DNA of 20,550 nt from JAVBJN01 sp031546985 (lineage in GTDB: Bacteria > Bacteroidota > Bacteroidia > Chitinophagales > Chitinophagaceae): the NCBI GenBank assembly GCA_031546985.1, contig JAVBJN010000014.1:1-20550 (forward strand), read 5' to 3'. Positions 7,484 to 16,050 of this stretch are shown one piece after another. The translations under genes and the position numbers were made by a program. Numbering within the stretch: the stretch's first letter is position 1; the number at the start of each line of letters is the position of its first letter. The notes under the pieces were generated by a model, which was given only the letters and a program-made list of their open reading frames with translations, had not been told where the DNA came from and did no database searches.

Positions 7484-10399
7484 ATGAAACGACTACTGCT
7501 GGGTGTATGTGTGTTTGGAGTATTGCAACAGGCCATGGCCCAGGACAGACCGGTTGAGGTATCGGTATACAACAATTACAAAGACCTGCCTGCTGTTCGT
7601 TCCGAAAAAACTGTAACCCAACAGGCTAAGTTAACCGCACAACTCCCAGGCTGGCTACTCAGTTTTGATAAAATAAGTGGCTGCCCGCTTAACCTTGCAG
7701 GAGCGCCCCTGACCCTCCAGGGCTCTTCCATTGAACAAAAAGCGGCCTACTTTACACAACAATACCTGAATGCCTTTGGCCTCGAAACCGCCACCTGGAA
7801 AACCATACGCAACAATGCAACTGCCAAAACGCAATACCTTACCCAACAGCAAACGGTAAACGGAAGAGCAGTGGCTTTCTCTAACCTGGCTTTTCACTTT
7901 ACGCCCAAAGGCGATCTGAAATGGGTACAGGCCAAAGTGTTTCCTGCCCAGGATAATCTACCCCAGCCCGTTATAAGCGCCAATACTTCGCTGAAAAGCG
8001 CGCAGGAAGGCTTAACCAATATAGCCATTACACACCTGGCGGCCGATGAGCAATGGGTTTGGTTTCCCATTCCATCCGCGGCCGGCTACGAATTGCACCC
8101 CGCTTATTCTTTTTCTATCGAAGGCAAAAACAAGGCTACCAATATGCCGGTTAAGCTCTATGGTTATGTAGATGCCGCAACCGGCACCCTGCTCTACCGC
8201 AGCGATAAAGTAACCGAGAGCATAAACCTTACCGTTAAAGGCAGTGTGTATAAAAGCGATGTAACCCAACCTGCTACGCAGGAGCCGCTGGCCGGGCTGG
8301 ATGTGGTGATTAACGGCACACAATATTACCTGGATGCCAACGGCAATATTGCCAACAATGCCATAACCCTGCCTACATCGGTACAGTTGTCTTTGCAAAA
8401 CAGCTGGTGCCAGGTTTTAACCGATGGCGATATCTACAGTATGCCGGTATTCAGCGGCACTGTAAATGCCAACGGCACCATGCTCTTCCCCGCCACTATG
8501 CCCAGCAGCGACCGGCATGTAAATGCTTTTTACCACGTAACGAGCATTCACGATTTCATGAAACAGAAACTGCCATCCTTTACCTACCTCGATAACCAGT
8601 TGCCCACCAATGTGGATGTATCGGGCGGAACCTGCAATGCCTATTTCGACTACAGCTCCATCAACTTTTTTGCAGCCGGAGGTGGTTGCACATCTTTTGC
8701 AGAAATATCATCGGTAGTGGCCCACGAATACGGACATGCCATTTCGGGTTTCTTTTATTACGAGCAAACGGGGCAGGCCATCAACAATGGCGCGCTTAAC
8801 GAAGGCAATTCCGATGTATGGGCTATGGCCTTAAACGAAGATCCGATTGTGGGTAAGGGCTCCTCTGCCAATGGCCTTATACGCCGCTACGATATTGCAC
8901 CCAAGGTTTATCCGTTCGATATTATGGGCGAGTCGCATGCAGATGCCGAGATTATTGCCGGTGCCTGGTGGGATGTGGCAGTGAACCTCAACAGCGTGCC
9001 TGCCATGAGCCAGCTCTTTGCAGATACTTATTACGATACGCCGGATGGTATGAACGGTACCGAAGGAGAAGTGTTTATGAACGTACTGTTCTCTGCGCTG
9101 ATGCAGGACGATAACGATAATGACATCAGCAACGGCACCCCTAATTTTGGCGCCATTACCGCCGCTTTTGCCCGGCATGGCATTACCCTCATGGGCACCA
9201 TTGGTATAACGCATAATGAAATACCCAATAAACAAGCCAATGAAACCTCGCTTATTAAGGCAAGTGTAACCATCGAGTACCCTACCAACTTTGGCAACGT
9301 AACCCTTTATTACCGCAACCGGAATACGGGCACAGCCTACACGCCGCTTATTATGACCGGCACGTCAAATGTTACGGCTACCATACCTGCCATGCCCGAA
9401 GGTGCTATTGTTGACTATTACTTTGCGGTAAAAGACCCGTTATCTTTTAATGCGGCCACGCTTCCGCTGGAGTATAACCCGCAACTACCTGCTTCTAAAT
9501 CCAATATTCCTTTTCAATATGCTGTGGGTGTTAAAACCATCGACAGTAACCTGTTCGAAACCGCTGTAACCGGATGGAAAATAGGCAGTGTGCCCGGCGA
9601 TAATGCTGCCAGTACCGGCAGGTGGATATGGGCGCAACCGGTGGCATCATCGTCTCAAACGATGAACTACACCCTCAATTGCCAAACGGGCCAGGATTTT
9701 ACAACCGGCGCCGGCAAATGCCTGGTTACCGGCAATGCAGCATCCAGCAATTCTCCCATCTCTACTGCCGATGTAGACAATGGAAAAACAACCGTGCTCT
9801 CTCCCGTAATGGACCTTACCGGCCTTACCGACCCCAGTATCGAATACCGCAGGTGGTTCTCCAACAACCGCGGCGATAACCCGGGCAATGACCCCTGGCG
9901 TGTGCAGATCACCAACGACGGCACTACCTGGCGGGATGTAGAAAACTCATTTGTATCAGACTCCCGGTGGCGGAGAAACGTGTTTAAGGTAAAAGACTTT
10001 GTAACGCCCAATGCAACCGTACAGGTGCGGTTTATAGCTTCGGACAGTCTTGAAAACCTTAACATGTCGGGGCAAAGTGTGGTAGAAGCTGCTATCGACA
10101 ATTTCTTCCTCTACGATAACAAAAACGCACCCAATACCGGGTTAAACGAGCAACAGCTGGCACAGGTACTGATGTATCCCAACCCTGCCAATGAAACATT
10201 AACCATTTCGTTGCCGCAACAACTAAAAAATGTACAGGTAAGCATCAGCGATATTACCGGCAAGCAACTGTGGCACGCACAAGCAACCTCCGGCGATAAG
10301 ATTACAATATCGACTGCTAAATTCCCGGCTGGGCAATACCTGGTAACCCTGCACGACGGACAATCTATACGAACCTCAAAAGTTACCATAAGCCATTAA
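7484..10399 (+). CDS. Second secreted M36 metallopeptidase with T9SS C-terminal domain (tandem paralogue)
   Basis: A 971-residue paralogue of the preceding gene, with the same layout. The frame is open from ATG 7436, but ATG 7484 gives a standard signal peptide (MKRLLLGVCVFGVLQQAMA) and is preferred. The propeptide shares blocks such as WVWFP and GYELHPAYSF with its neighbour. Zinc ligands are H414 and H418 in HEYGH, with catalytic E415; E440 in NEGNSD is the third ligand, one residue nearer than in the paralogue. MGESHADAEIIAGAWWDV and NGTPNFGAI are conserved. The beta-sandwich region (DLTGLTDPSIEYRRWFS) and the YPNP-type sorting domain from about Y898 (MYPNPANETLTISLP) are present. It probably arose by tandem duplication followed by divergence; different substrate preference is inference only. 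Confidence 0.92.
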   Translation: MKRLLLGVCVFGVLQQAMAQDRPVEVSVYNNYKDLPAVRSEKTVTQQAKLTAQLPGWLLSFDKISGCPLNLAGAPLTLQGSSIEQKAAYFTQQYLNAFGLETATWKTIRNNATAKTQYLTQQQTVNGRAVAFSNLAFHFTPKGDLKWVQAKVFPAQDNLPQPVISANTSLKSAQEGLTNIAITHLAADEQWVWFPIPSAAGYELHPAYSFSIEGKNKATNMPVKLYGYVDAATGTLLYRSDKVTESINLTVKGSVYKSDVTQPATQEPLAGLDVVINGTQYYLDANGNIANNAITLPTSVQLSLQNSWCQVLTDGDIYSMPVFSGTVNANGTMLFPATMPSSDRHVNAFYHVTSIHDFMKQKLPSFTYLDNQLPTNVDVSGGTCNAYFDYSSINFFAAGGGCTSFAEISSVVAHEYGHAISGFFYYEQTGQAINNGALNEGNSDVWAMALNEDPIVGKGSSANGLIRRYDIAPKVYPFDIMGESHADAEIIAGAWWDVAVNLNSVPAMSQLFADTYYDTPDGMNGTEGEVFMNVLFSALMQDDNDNDISNGTPNFGAITAAFARHGITLMGTIGITHNEIPNKQANETSLIKASVTIEYPTNFGNVTLYYRNRNTGTAYTPLIMTGTSNVTATIPAMPEGAIVDYYFAVKDPLSFNAATLPLEYNPQLPASKSNIPFQYAVGVKTIDSNLFETAVTGWKIGSVPGDNAASTGRWIWAQPVASSSQTMNYTLNCQTGQDFTTGAGKCLVTGNAASSNSPISTADVDNGKTTVLSPVMDLTGLTDPSIEYRRWFSNNRGDNPGNDPWRVQITNDGTTWRDVENSFVSDSRWRRNVFKVKDFVTPNATVQVRFIASDSLENLNMSGQSVVEAAIDNFFLYDNKNAPNTGLNEQQLAQVLMYPNPANETLTISLPQQLKNVQVSISDITGKQLWHAQATSGDKITISTAKFPAGQYLVTLHDGQSIRTSKVTISH

Positions 10400-10408
10400 A
10401 AGAAAATG

Positions 10409-10435
10409 CCCGCTCTTAGTAAGAGCGGGTATTTT
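10409..10435 (+). terminator. Rho-independent terminator after the second M36 peptidase
   Basis: CCCGCTCTT (10409-10417) and AAGAGCGGG (10421-10429) form a perfect 9-bp stem with loop AGT, followed by TATTTT. A-rich sequence before it could let it act weakly on the other strand. Confidence 0.85.
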
Positions 10436-10462
10436 AAATTATTAACCTCAATAAAACCACGG

Positions 10463-10612
10463 CTTTAGGCGTTGGTGATGCGTGAAGGCGATGCCAGATT
10501 TTGAATCTCGTTCGTCATCAGGGTGCTTATGCCGAAGTTACAGTAGCGCAATAGTTATATCAAGGTACTCTCCCGAAAACGTGGTGTAACCGTTTTCGGG
10601 CGGCTTTTTTGC
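10463..10612 (+). ncRNA. Candidate structured RNA ending in its own terminator
   Basis: This fills part of the 349-base stretch (10400-10748) that holds no gene. It contains AGATT-TTG-AATCT (10496-10508), inside a longer pairing TGATG (10476-10480) with CATCA (10516-10520). It ends in a perfect 10-bp stem, CCCGAAAACG (10572-10581) with CGTTTTCGGG (10591-10600), followed by CGGC and six T. A second terminator-like hairpin about 170 bases beyond the first suggests a separate short transcript on the plus strand, or a repeat element. No promoter was identified, and I do not recognise an RNA family. Confidence 0.35.
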
Positions 10613-10640
10613 GTTACTTTTTTTCCGCAAAAAAAGTAAC
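10613..10640. repeat. Perfect 12-bp inverted repeat with 4-base loop
   Basis: GTTACTTTTTTT (10613-10624), CCGC, then AAAAAAAGTAAC (10629-10640). It is fully palindromic, lies next to the preceding terminator-like hairpin, and carries T-runs usable in either direction. It may be a dispersed intergenic palindrome. Confidence 0.6.
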
Positions 10641-10748
10641 AGAAGCTAAAATGGAATTTGAAGCCAGAGCGGCCCCTCCAATCGCTGACCAATGCATACC
10701 AATCTGAGGTCAAGTCCTAAACACAACCTGTTTTACTAGTGTTTTCTT

Positions 10749-11681
10749 TTATTCGAATCCAGACAACCGGGTTTCAAAACGGCCACGTTCGCGGGGCTTG
10801 CCCACCACATCCCAGTTGCCGGTATAATGCATATACACCGGCACCAGCCACTGGCCTTTCTGCTGTAGCTCCACTTTTATACGTACGTCAAAATCGTATA
10901 CCCAGGTTTTATAAGAGATGGCGTACTGGCGGGCCACCATGCTGTAATCATCTTGCCGGAACCAGGTTTCCAGTTCATTAATCACCACTTCTTCTTTAAA
11001 ATAAGGCTTGGCTATAGCCCTGAAAAAGTAACAGGGAATGCCATTATAGTTCTGCAACGAAATGTAGAAATTGTATTTGTAGGCCATTTTATCATCAAAA
11101 ATGGCAGTCTTGTTGCCTATAAACGGAATACCCGGTACTGCCCGGCCAGGATTAAACATCAGCACCTTAAGCTGCGCTTTACTCTTTTCCAGTCCCGATG
11201 CTTTGGAAGGGGAGATGAGTTCATTGCCAATAATATTTGTTTCGCCGCATACTTTGCCATGCGTATAAAAAATATGATCGTACAGCTGCGCGGTGTAGTA
11301 GTTGTATTGTTTCTTCTTGTTGTAAAAATCGCCGGTTACCTGCTCCTGCTTCATTTGCATGGTGCGGCAGCGGCCATCATATTGCTGATGGGTCTGCGCA
11401 CGCTGCGAAGCCGTCACTTTCCCTTTCTTGTCAAAAATCTCGATGGTATTATCGGCATTGTAGCTCAATACCCGCAGGTTTTTAAACGCTTTGTAAAAAG
11501 TAGTATCATTCACCACATAGCCTACAAACTCTTTAAGATCAAATCCCTTCTTCGATTTAATAACAAACTCCGCACCCTGGATCGATTTCATCACATTGCC
11601 GGTTTGCGGTTGCTGGGCTTTTAACCCACTTGCAAAGCAACACAGCATTAAGCATAAATATTTTGTAATTTTCACATTCAT
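10749..11681 (-). CDS. Secreted hypothetical protein
   Basis: A 310-residue protein that I do not recognise. It starts with a signal peptide (MNVKITKYLCLMLCCFASGLKA, cut before QQPQ) and has no lipobox at the cleavage point and no T9SS YPNP domain, so it is probably periplasmic or outer-membrane associated. Visible stretches are GAEFVIKSKKGFDLKEFVGY, a Tyr/Gln/Lys-rich middle (FYNKKKQYNYYTAQLY), an Asn/Pro/Gly segment (NPGRAVPGIPFIGN), and a C-terminal beta-rich part (YDFDVRIKVELQQKGQWLVP, HYTGNWDVVGKPRERG) with alternating strands. That pattern loosely recalls outer-membrane lipoprotein-sorting or DUF-type beta proteins, but this is weak. The start lies 11 bases from the divergent aminopeptidase start, so both promoters must lie inside the opposite gene or overlap. 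Confidence 0.7.
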   Translation of the reverse strand: MNVKITKYLCLMLCCFASGLKAQQPQTGNVMKSIQGAEFVIKSKKGFDLKEFVGYVVNDTTFYKAFKNLRVLSYNADNTIEIFDKKGKVTASQRAQTHQQYDGRCRTMQMKQEQVTGDFYNKKKQYNYYTAQLYDHIFYTHGKVCGETNIIGNELISPSKASGLEKSKAQLKVLMFNPGRAVPGIPFIGNKTAIFDDKMAYKYNFYISLQNYNGIPCYFFRAIAKPYFKEEVVINELETWFRQDDYSMVARQYAISYKTWVYDFDVRIKVELQQKGQWLVPVYMHYTGNWDVVGKPRERGRFETRLSGFE

Positions 11682-11692
11682 ATTTTGCGGTT

Positions 11693-14119
11693 ATGAATAA
11701 ACGTTTACCGGCCCTGGCCTTATTTTGTATTGGCAGTCTTTTAGTATCTTCTGCTTCGGCGGCAACCAACCAGCGAAGCGATACTGCCGATCTCCAACAC
11801 ATTACCATTCACCTCGACATCAGTAACCTGGGCAGCAACAGCATTGCCGGGCATACCGAAATACAGTTCAAAAGTAAGGTAAACAACCTTTCTCATCTAC
11901 TGCTCGATCTGCAAAACATGACCATCGACTCTGTGGTGCAGCAAAATACAATACTTAGCTACCAGTATACATCGCCCCTGCTCAATGTACAACTCAATGC
12001 TGCAATGGCGGTAAACGATACCTCCAGCATTAAAGTATACTACCACGGGCAGCCACAGCAAGATCCTAAATGGGGTGGCTTTTATTTTAACAGTGGTTAT
12101 GCCTTTAACATGGGCGTAGGCATGGGCTCGCATCCACACGCGTTTGGCCGGGCATGGTTTCCCTGTTTCGATAATTTTGTAGAGCGCAGCAGCTACGAGT
12201 TTTTTATCACTACCAGCGACCAGCACACCGCGGTGTGCAATGGTTTGCTGCAAGGCAATACTACCCTGCCTGGCAATAAAAAACAATGGCACTGGCTGCT
12301 TACCGAAAATATTCCCTCTTACCTGGCCAATGTAGCCGTGAGCGATTATGCCTTGCTGCACAGCGAATTGCTCACTACCCAGCAAAATCCGGTTCCGTTT
12401 ATTATTGCAGCCGCACCTGCCGACACCAATAACGCAAAGGCCTCTTTCCAGAAAGTGCAGGATGCTTTTAGCGCTTACGAATCGTTGTTTGGTCCTTACA
12501 AATGGAGCCGCGCAGGATATTGCATGGTCCCCTTCAATGCCGGTGCAATGGAGCATGCCACCAATATTTCTATAGGCAAAGTATACATCAATGGCACACT
12601 CGATTATGAAACGCTGATCGCGCACGAATTATCGCACCACTGGTTTGGCGATCTGGCTACCTGCCGCACCAGCCAGGATATGTGGCTCAACGAAGGTTTC
12701 GCATCTTTCTGCGAAGCACTGTATATGGAATCGGCTTACGGCTATAACGCTTACCAGCGCTGGATAAACGACAACCACCTTACCGTACTGCAAAACGCCC
12801 ATCTCGATGATGAAGGCTATCGTGCGGTATCGGGTATGGACTCCAACTTTACCTATGGCACCACGGTGTATAAAAAAGGAGCCGATATGCTGCATTCGCT
12901 GCGTACGTTTATGGGCGACAGCCTGTTGTTTAACGGCCTTAGAAACTACCTTGCCCAGCACCAGTACACCGATGTGAGCACCGCCGATCTCGGTAATTTT
13001 CTTACCAACTACAGCGGCAAAAATGTAAACGCCTGGCTCAACGATTGGATTAACCAGCCCGGTTTTGCCCACTACAGCATAGATTCTATCCGCAATACAC
13101 CCAATACCACCGGCTGGCAATCCAAAGTATTTATCCGGCACCGTAAGCACCACAGCGATCATTATTACCAAAACGTACCGCTTACGGTTACTTTTTATGG
13201 TGCCAATGGCATTAAGCGGACTCATACGGTAACGGTAAACGACCGTTGCACCCAATTCCAGGCCAATCTTCTTTTTGAACCATTGGCAGCGATTATTGAC
13301 GACAATGATCTGCAAAGCGATGCGACTACCCAGCAATGGGCTGTGGCAAAAACGCCAGGCTCGCAAATACTCGATTATGCCAAAGCTACCCTGGTTACAC
13401 AGCAGGTAGGCGTTGGAGACTCTGCTATGGTGCATGTAGCACACCATTGGGTAGCGGCCGACCGTTTTAAGCAGGCAGGTAATGATTATTATTTGTCGCC
13501 CACCCGTTACTGGAGCGTACAGGGGCTTTTTCCACAAAACTTTGCAGCACAGTTGTTACTGCCTTTCAACGGTAGTGCAACCAATGGCAAGCTGGATGAA
13601 TGGATGAATAACCGCGAAGACAGCCTGAGGGTATTTTACCGCAAAGATGCAAGTCAGGAATGGCAGCCCGTGCAGGATTCCATCATTTTTAACGGAAGCC
13701 ACAACGATAAGAACGGTATAATGGTGGTGAAAGAATTAAAGGCTGGCGATTACGCCATAGGCATTAGAAAAGCAGGATTTACCGATACTACCCAAAACGA
13801 TATTCCCACTTCACCCTGCGGTGTGGTAAGCGGTATAAAAGAATATATAAATGCAGCCCCACACTTGTTAAATGTGTATCCCAACCCTACCAACCACACG
13901 CTCAATATTGCCTTACCTGCTGTGCACCAACTTAATAAAGTATTGCTAAAGGTAACCGACGCGCAGGGGAGATTGGTATCGCAACAATGGATTACAGTAA
14001 CCCAGCAGAAGAGTATTGCAATTGATACTTCTGCATGGCCAGCAGGCTTGTTGCATATACAACTGTTAAAACCAGAAGGAGAATTGATAGGAAACGCCAA
14101 AATATTGGTGCAGCACTAG
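11693..14119 (+). CDS. Secreted M1-family zinc aminopeptidase with T9SS C-terminal domain
   Basis: 808 residues. Family members remove N-terminal amino acids from peptides. A signal peptide (to about residue 23, SSASAATNQ) is followed by the N-terminal beta saddle domain. The exopeptidase motif reads GAMEH (284-288) instead of GAMEN. The zinc site is HELSHHW (H311, E312, H315), with the third ligand E334 in WLNEGFASFCEALY. YGTTVYKKGADMLHSLR contains the conserved tyrosine region. The large helical ERAP1-type C-terminal domain of cytosolic enzymes is absent; instead there are beta-rich segments and a T9SS sorting domain from about residue 725 (VYPNPTNHTLNIALP). It probably finishes digestion of peptides made by the nearby M36 enzymes. 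It is convergent with the btuB-like gene, with four bases between the stops. Confidence 0.92.
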   Translation: MNKRLPALALFCIGSLLVSSASAATNQRSDTADLQHITIHLDISNLGSNSIAGHTEIQFKSKVNNLSHLLLDLQNMTIDSVVQQNTILSYQYTSPLLNVQLNAAMAVNDTSSIKVYYHGQPQQDPKWGGFYFNSGYAFNMGVGMGSHPHAFGRAWFPCFDNFVERSSYEFFITTSDQHTAVCNGLLQGNTTLPGNKKQWHWLLTENIPSYLANVAVSDYALLHSELLTTQQNPVPFIIAAAPADTNNAKASFQKVQDAFSAYESLFGPYKWSRAGYCMVPFNAGAMEHATNISIGKVYINGTLDYETLIAHELSHHWFGDLATCRTSQDMWLNEGFASFCEALYMESAYGYNAYQRWINDNHLTVLQNAHLDDEGYRAVSGMDSNFTYGTTVYKKGADMLHSLRTFMGDSLLFNGLRNYLAQHQYTDVSTADLGNFLTNYSGKNVNAWLNDWINQPGFAHYSIDSIRNTPNTTGWQSKVFIRHRKHHSDHYYQNVPLTVTFYGANGIKRTHTVTVNDRCTQFQANLLFEPLAAIIDDNDLQSDATTQQWAVAKTPGSQILDYAKATLVTQQVGVGDSAMVHVAHHWVAADRFKQAGNDYYLSPTRYWSVQGLFPQNFAAQLLLPFNGSATNGKLDEWMNNREDSLRVFYRKDASQEWQPVQDSIIFNGSHNDKNGIMVVKELKAGDYAIGIRKAGFTDTTQNDIPTSPCGVVSGIKEYINAAPHLLNVYPNPTNHTLNIALPAVHQLNKVLLKVTDAQGRLVSQQWITVTQQKSIAIDTSAWPAGLLHIQLLKPEGELIGNAKILVQH

Positions 14120-14138
14120 CTGGTTATAAAATACCAGC
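14119..14138. terminator. Small hairpin at the convergent gene junction
   Basis: GCTGGT (14119-14124) and ACCAGC (14133-14138) with loop TATAAAAT lie across both stop codons. There is no T-run on either side, so termination by it is uncertain. Confidence 0.3.
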
Positions 14139-16025
14139 CTGCAGCGAAATGCCATAACTGCGCAGCGGCATAGGCCTGTCGTACATTACAGCGTAAGAAG
14201 CGTTGAAAAGGTTATTGATCTGCCCCATTATTTTCCAGGGCTTACCAGCTACTTTAAAACCATACAGCAGGTGCAGATTGGCTACTGTATAAGGTGCTAT
14301 AGCACCCGTTTCATCGGTATTATAAAAACGGTAACCGGTATAACTCTGGCTAAACAGTAACCGGAAAGAACGGTAACCAACCGTAAGCGAAGCTACCCCC
14401 GAATACCTGGGCACATAAGGAATTTGCTTGCCAATGCTGTTGTCATAAGGGATAAGACTTTCTTCTGTAGTAGAAAGAATATAAGCAGTATTCAAGCCCA
14501 GCTCGGCCATCCATTCGTGGCGGTTCCAGGTAAGTTTATTGGTTGTTTCCAACCCACGGCTGTGCACTTTAGAGATGTTGTGCGGCGTCCATACAGCGCC
14601 ACCAAACCAAACAATCCAGTCCTGAATGTTGCGGTTAAAAACGCTCCAATTGCCGGACAACACCAGTTCTTTTGTAAGCGGCACATTGTAGTTCAATCCA
14701 ATTTCCTGTCCCCAGCCCTTTTCGGGCCGCAACTGTGCATTACCACCGGGATAAGTGTATAACTCTGCCAGCGTAGGCATTCTCAGGCTTTTCTGTACGT
14801 TGCCGTATACATTGATCCATTTAGCCGGGCTGTACGATAGGTTAATACCTGGCAAAACTTCGGTATAATTCGTAGCCCAGTTCTCTGCCCGCACAGAAGC
14901 CAGCACTTTTATCTTTTCATTTACCGTTGTAAAACGATAATGGAAAAAACCCGCAACGCGGCGCTGCTCTGCCTGGTTTACCCCATTCCAAACGCTGTAG
15001 CGGCTATCGGTGCCCACTAACACATAATGTTGTGCGGTTTCCTTTTTCCACTGCACATACGCCTCACCTGTTTGTACAGGAGAAAGGGTGTGCAGGTTTA
15101 TACTGCCATCGTCGTAGTACAGCTTTTCATTAAAATAAGCAGCAGCAGCTTGTAATTGCGAGGCTTTAAAATCATGCTGCCATTGCAGTGTAGCCCGTAT
15201 GTTTTTTGTACGCTGTACTGCTTCCGAAGTTTTTTGCGATAGCAAAGGTGGCAGTTCCCGGTTATTGTCCTGCATCCAGTATTTAAACGATAGCTGGTCG
15301 CGCTTACCGGCTTTTAGCGCCTGGCTCAATAAAATATTATAGCCTTTGGTTTGCGCATGCGACTGACGTTTCCACTCCTGCACATCGGGGTTAAAGTATT
15401 TAAAATCGTTGGCAGCCTGGGCATAAGCAAACTTAATTCTCGTTTCCGAAATATTAGTGCCCAATGCATATTGCAGCCCGCCCTGCATGGCCTGCCAGCT
15501 GCCATAACCACCCGATACATTGAGTTGCTGGTATTTTTTAAACGAAGGGGCATTGTCATCGAGCAGCAAAGCCCCGCCAATGGTAGCATTACCCAGAATA
15601 GCGCCCGATGCACTGTGTTGGATGTGAATATCGTCGAACATACTCAGTTGCATCTGCGACAGATCGGTTACGCCCAAAGCAGCATTGTTGATGTTAAACC
15701 CGTTCCACATTACAGCAGTTTGTGCAGCGCTTGCACCCCGCAACGATACCGTAGCAAGTGTATTTACACCATAAGTCTTTACAAACACTGCCGATTGCTG
15801 CATCAGCAGATTGGCCAATGATTGCTGCGCATACAATTGTTTACGCAACGAATCTACCCGCTCTTGTGTAACGCCTACAGAAAGCGATTCCAGTTTTTCG
15901 TTGCGGGTAAGGGCGCGTTTATCCTTTACCGTTACCTGCTTCAGGGTATCCTGGGCATAACTTTGCGATGCTGCCAGAGACAACAACACCGGAGATACAA
16001 TAAAGAAAATGGTAAAACGCCCCAT
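14124..16025 (-). CDS. btuB: BtuB-like TonB-dependent outer-membrane vitamin B12 receptor
   Basis: A 633-residue outer-membrane barrel, close to the 614 residues of E. coli BtuB. A signal peptide (ending SLAASQSYAQ) is followed by DTLKQVTVKDKRAL, a plausible TonB box. The plug domain (about 45-165) contains SLANLLMQQSAVFVKTYG, ATVSLRGASAAQTAVMWNG and GALLLDD. The rest alternates amphipathic strands and turns, as in a 22-strand barrel, with SLRMPTLAELYTYPGG a typical receptor motif, and it ends YGISLQAGIL. There is no CarboxypepD-like N-terminal domain of the SusC type, which favours a classical cofactor or siderophore receptor. It is the last gene of the riboswitch-led set, 25 bases after the BtuG-like lipoprotein gene. 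Substrate assignment to corrinoids rests mainly on this context. Confidence 0.85.
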   Translation of the reverse strand: MGRFTIFFIVSPVLLSLAASQSYAQDTLKQVTVKDKRALTRNEKLESLSVGVTQERVDSLRKQLYAQQSLANLLMQQSAVFVKTYGVNTLATVSLRGASAAQTAVMWNGFNINNAALGVTDLSQMQLSMFDDIHIQHSASGAILGNATIGGALLLDDNAPSFKKYQQLNVSGGYGSWQAMQGGLQYALGTNISETRIKFAYAQAANDFKYFNPDVQEWKRQSHAQTKGYNILLSQALKAGKRDQLSFKYWMQDNNRELPPLLSQKTSEAVQRTKNIRATLQWQHDFKASQLQAAAAYFNEKLYYDDGSINLHTLSPVQTGEAYVQWKKETAQHYVLVGTDSRYSVWNGVNQAEQRRVAGFFHYRFTTVNEKIKVLASVRAENWATNYTEVLPGINLSYSPAKWINVYGNVQKSLRMPTLAELYTYPGGNAQLRPEKGWGQEIGLNYNVPLTKELVLSGNWSVFNRNIQDWIVWFGGAVWTPHNISKVHSRGLETTNKLTWNRHEWMAELGLNTAYILSTTEESLIPYDNSIGKQIPYVPRYSGVASLTVGYRSFRLLFSQSYTGYRFYNTDETGAIAPYTVANLHLLYGFKVAGKPWKIMGQINNLFNASYAVMYDRPMPLRSYGISLQAGIL

Positions 16026-16050
16026 GGATCAAAGATAAGCTTGGGCTAAC

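Noticed and set aside
12629..13537. 302-residue open frame on the minus strand
   Set aside because: Antisense to the M1 aminopeptidase just after its zinc motif; no signal, motif or start context.
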